Shown here: positions 21,854 through 23,415 of the stretch, in pieces
How positions within the stretch are numbered: the stretch's first letter is position 1
Layout: each line of letters opens with the position of its first letter
From: an uncultured Rikenellaceae bacterium
GTDB lineage: Bacteria > Bacteroidota > Bacteroidia > Bacteroidales > Rikenellaceae
Assembly: GCA_910588925.1 (NCBI GenBank)
Contig: CAJURV010000001.1
Coordinates: 1-23,415 of the forward strand
Direction: 5' to 3'
Length of the DNA stretch: 23,415 nt
Position numbers and translations under genes: made by a program
The notes under the pieces: generated by a model
What the model saw: only the letters and a program-made list of their open reading frames with translations
Databases searched by the model: none
What the model was told of the DNA's origin: nothing

Positions 21854-22902
21854 TGTTCGGCGTTTTTACTTTCGTACTCCTCCACCAATCTGCGGCAGAT
21901 TTGCCCTACGAAACCGGGACCGTTGTATATGAAGCCGCTGTATATCTGTATCAGAGAGGCGCCGGCATTTATCATATTAACGGCATCGTCCACCGTCATT
22001 ATGCCCCCTACGCCTATTATGGGATAGTTACCCTCGGTCTTTTCGTACACGTAACGCACCGTCTCTATGGCACGTTGGGTAAGCGGAGCGCCACTAAGAC
22101 CACCGTTACCTATCGACTCGACAGTCTCCGGCGGGGTAGAGAGCCCCTCGCGCGACCGGGTGGTGTTGGTGGCCACTATGCCGTCGAGGCCGTATTCACG
22201 CATTACCGTTATGGCGTCGTCGATCTGAGCGTGGTCGAGGTCGGGAGATATTTTGAGCAATATGGGGCGGTAGACCGTCTGTCCGCGACGGAAATCGACA
22301 ATGCCGTCGACGATGTCGCGCAAAGCCTCCTGCGACTGTAACTTACTAAGATCCGCCACATTAGGACAGCTTACATTTATTACGAAATATTCCACATGCT
22401 CGTACAGACGACGGAAAAGTTTGAGATAGTCCGACGGAGCCTTGTCATTGGGTGTGAGTGTGTTTTTACCTAAATTGCCGCCCACTATCACACGATGGCG
22501 CCGTTTGAGATTTTTTATCGCCGCTTCCACACCGTGGTTATTGAATCCCATACGGTTGATGATAGCCCTGTCTCCTATAAGGCGGAACAGACGCGGCTTC
22601 GGATTGCCCAACTGCCCCTTTGGAGTTATAGTGCCGACCTCTATGAACCCGAAACCGAGTGCGGAAAGCTCGTTGTAAACATGCGCGTTCTTGTCCAAGC
22701 CTGCAGCCAAACCGACCGGATTACGGAACTTCATGCCGAATACCTCGCGCTCCAGACACGGATGCGATACTGTGAACATACGGCCTACGATAGCCTGATA
22801 AAACGGAATGTACCGGGCCGCTTTCATGAAGAACATGGTTACTCCGTGAGCGGTCTCGGCAGACATCGAGAACAATAGCGGTCTGATGATATGTTTGTAC
22901 AT
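21838..22902 (-). CDS. pyrD: Dihydroorotate dehydrogenase, quinone-type (class 2)
   Basis: Oxidises dihydroorotate to orotate in pyrimidine synthesis, passing electrons to the quinone pool at the inner membrane. The class 2 form is shown by the N-terminal helical membrane-binding region (about 1-45), then FRNPVGLAAGLDKNA, EVGTITPKGQLGNPKPRLFR, NRMGFNN and GGNLGKN, and the C-terminal GVGGIMTVDDAVNMINAGAS. The active-site motif reads NVSCPN: the catalytic position (residue 179), a serine in class 2 enzymes such as E. coli PyrD Ser175, is a cysteine here, as in class 1. The length, 354 residues, is usual. First gene of pyrD-cinA. Confidence 0.95.
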   Translation of the reverse strand: MYKHIIRPLLFSMSAETAHGVTMFFMKAARYIPFYQAIVGRMFTVSHPCLEREVFGMKFRNPVGLAAGLDKNAHVYNELSALGFGFIEVGTITPKGQLGNPKPRLFRLIGDRAIINRMGFNNHGVEAAIKNLKRRHRVIVGGNLGKNTLTPNDKAPSDYLKLFRRLYEHVEYFVINVSCPNVADLSKLQSQEALRDIVDGIVDFRRGQTVYRPILLKISPDLDHAQIDDAITVMREYGLDGIVATNTTRSREGLSTPPETVESIGNGGLSGAPLTQRAIETVRYVYEKTEGNYPIIGVGGIMTVDDAVNMINAGASLIQIYSGFIYNGPGFVGQICRRLVEEYESKNAEQCEQK

Positions 22903-23000
22903 CGTTGAAAAAATTTATGTAACCCGACAAACGACAGTATGTCTACTGTTAGCGGGCGGAACGTATGTTTTAGCATGTATGCCGCTCACAGTTCCGGCGG

Positions 23001-23008
23001 CAAATATA
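23001..23008 (-). promoter_or_regulatory. Possible -7 box of pyrD
   Basis: TATATTTG on the minus strand, a full TAnnTTTG match, about 100 bases before pyrD. A second one, TAAATTTG, lies at 23042-23049. Neither has a clear -33 box, so I cannot choose between them. Confidence 0.4.
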
Positions 23009-23098
23009 AGCAATGTAATGTTCGCTTATACATTATCCGGGCAAATTTATTCGCTTAACAGATATTTTGTAATTTTTATAAATAAGAATCAATCATAA

Positions 23099-23415
23099 GC
23101 CGTTTTCACTGAACAATAACGTCGATTCAAAATAGGACTGTGCCATACAAAAGAGTTGCAAATACCTACATGTGCCGTTTTCACCCGTATATGGAAAGTT
23201 AACCGGCATATAAAGTTGATTCAAAAAGGGGACTGTCTCATACAAAAGAGTTGCAAACACCTATTATGTGCCGTTTTCACCCATATATGGAAAGTTAACC
23301 GGCATATAAAGTTGATTCAAAAAGGGGACCGTGCCATACAAAAGAGTTACAAACACCTATATGTGCCGTTTTCACCCGTATATGGAAAGTTAACCGACAT
23401 ATAAAGTTGATTCAA
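23099..23415. repeat. Tandem repeat of about 95 bases, three units plus a degraded one, running off the window
   Basis: Units end with GTTGATTCAA (first one GTCGATTCAA) at 23130, 23224, 23320 and 23415, so periods are 94, 96 and 95. A decayed partial unit precedes them from 23099. Each unit reads: AAAAGGGGAC(T/C)GTGCC-like start, ATACAAAAGAGTTGCAAACA, TGTGCCGTTTTCACCC, TATATGGAAAGTTAACCGGC, ATATAAAGTTGATTC. Differences are scattered single bases and one-base indels, which break any common reading frame, so it is most likely non-coding. The array may continue beyond the window. Confidence 0.88.

Noticed and set aside
23156..23404. 82-codon open frame in the tandem repeat
   Set aside because: The 94-96 base periods shift frame between units, so the peptide is not repeated consistently; no recognisable protein.
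23131..23415. CRISPR-like array
   Set aside because: The whole ~95-base unit repeats; there are no unique spacers between short repeats and no cas gene nearby.

Overview
The window looks like a piece of a Bacteroidales (Bacteroidota) chromosome, roughly half GC. The evidence is the rpmB-rpmG-DUF4295-ftsY-rimO order, several promoters of the Bacteroidota type (TTTG/TTG, 19-20 bases, TAnnTTTG), the C69 dipeptidase, the quinone-type PyrD, a bacterial deoxyhypusine-synthase-like protein, and an rRNA pseudouridine synthase with a long charged N-terminal tail. I would not name a genus. I see 23 protein genes, most of them housekeeping. There is no prophage, integrase, transposase, CRISPR array, tRNA or rRNA.

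Layout. 1-600 has no convincing gene and holds small hairpins and weak ~125-base repeats. 622-2304 (-) is a secreted C69 dipeptidase. 2514-5890 (+) is a tight four-gene operon: PLP homeostasis protein, a DHOD-like flavoprotein without the usual catalytic base, an APH-fold (NahK-like) kinase, and a CBM9-like protein. 6084-6572 (+) is an orphan LytTR protein. It converges on purE (-) across a 361-base palindromic element whose ends are the terminators of both genes. hpt-queE (+) and rluB (+) follow. rluB converges on a MalY-type enzyme (-), and a second repeat element lies between them. A DHS-like gene (+) and a pirin (+) follow; pirin converges on rny (-), with another copy of that repeat between them. 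The minus-strand block from rny back to rpmB (14.5-20.2 kb) covers RNA turnover, a probable 6S RNA, cell division (zapA and a coiled-coil partner), ribosomal protein S12 modification (rimO), membrane targeting (ftsY) and ribosomal proteins. cinA and pyrD overlap as an operon (-). The last 290 bases are a ~95-base tandem repeat running off the end.

Most unusual content. (1) A dispersed, hairpin-ended repeat family and a separate large palindrome sit in intergenic gaps between converging genes. (2) A zapA-linked RNA of about 195 nt, with a ~30-bp closing stem and a T run, is very probably 6S RNA. (3) Isoleucine codon choice is sharply split: ATA dominates an ordinary gene (14 of 17 in the YggS-family gene), while the three ribosomal-cluster genes use only ATC (12 of 12). 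(4) The DHOD-like/kinase/CBM9-like operon has no assigned pathway. I found no clear defence system or other large novel multi-gene system.
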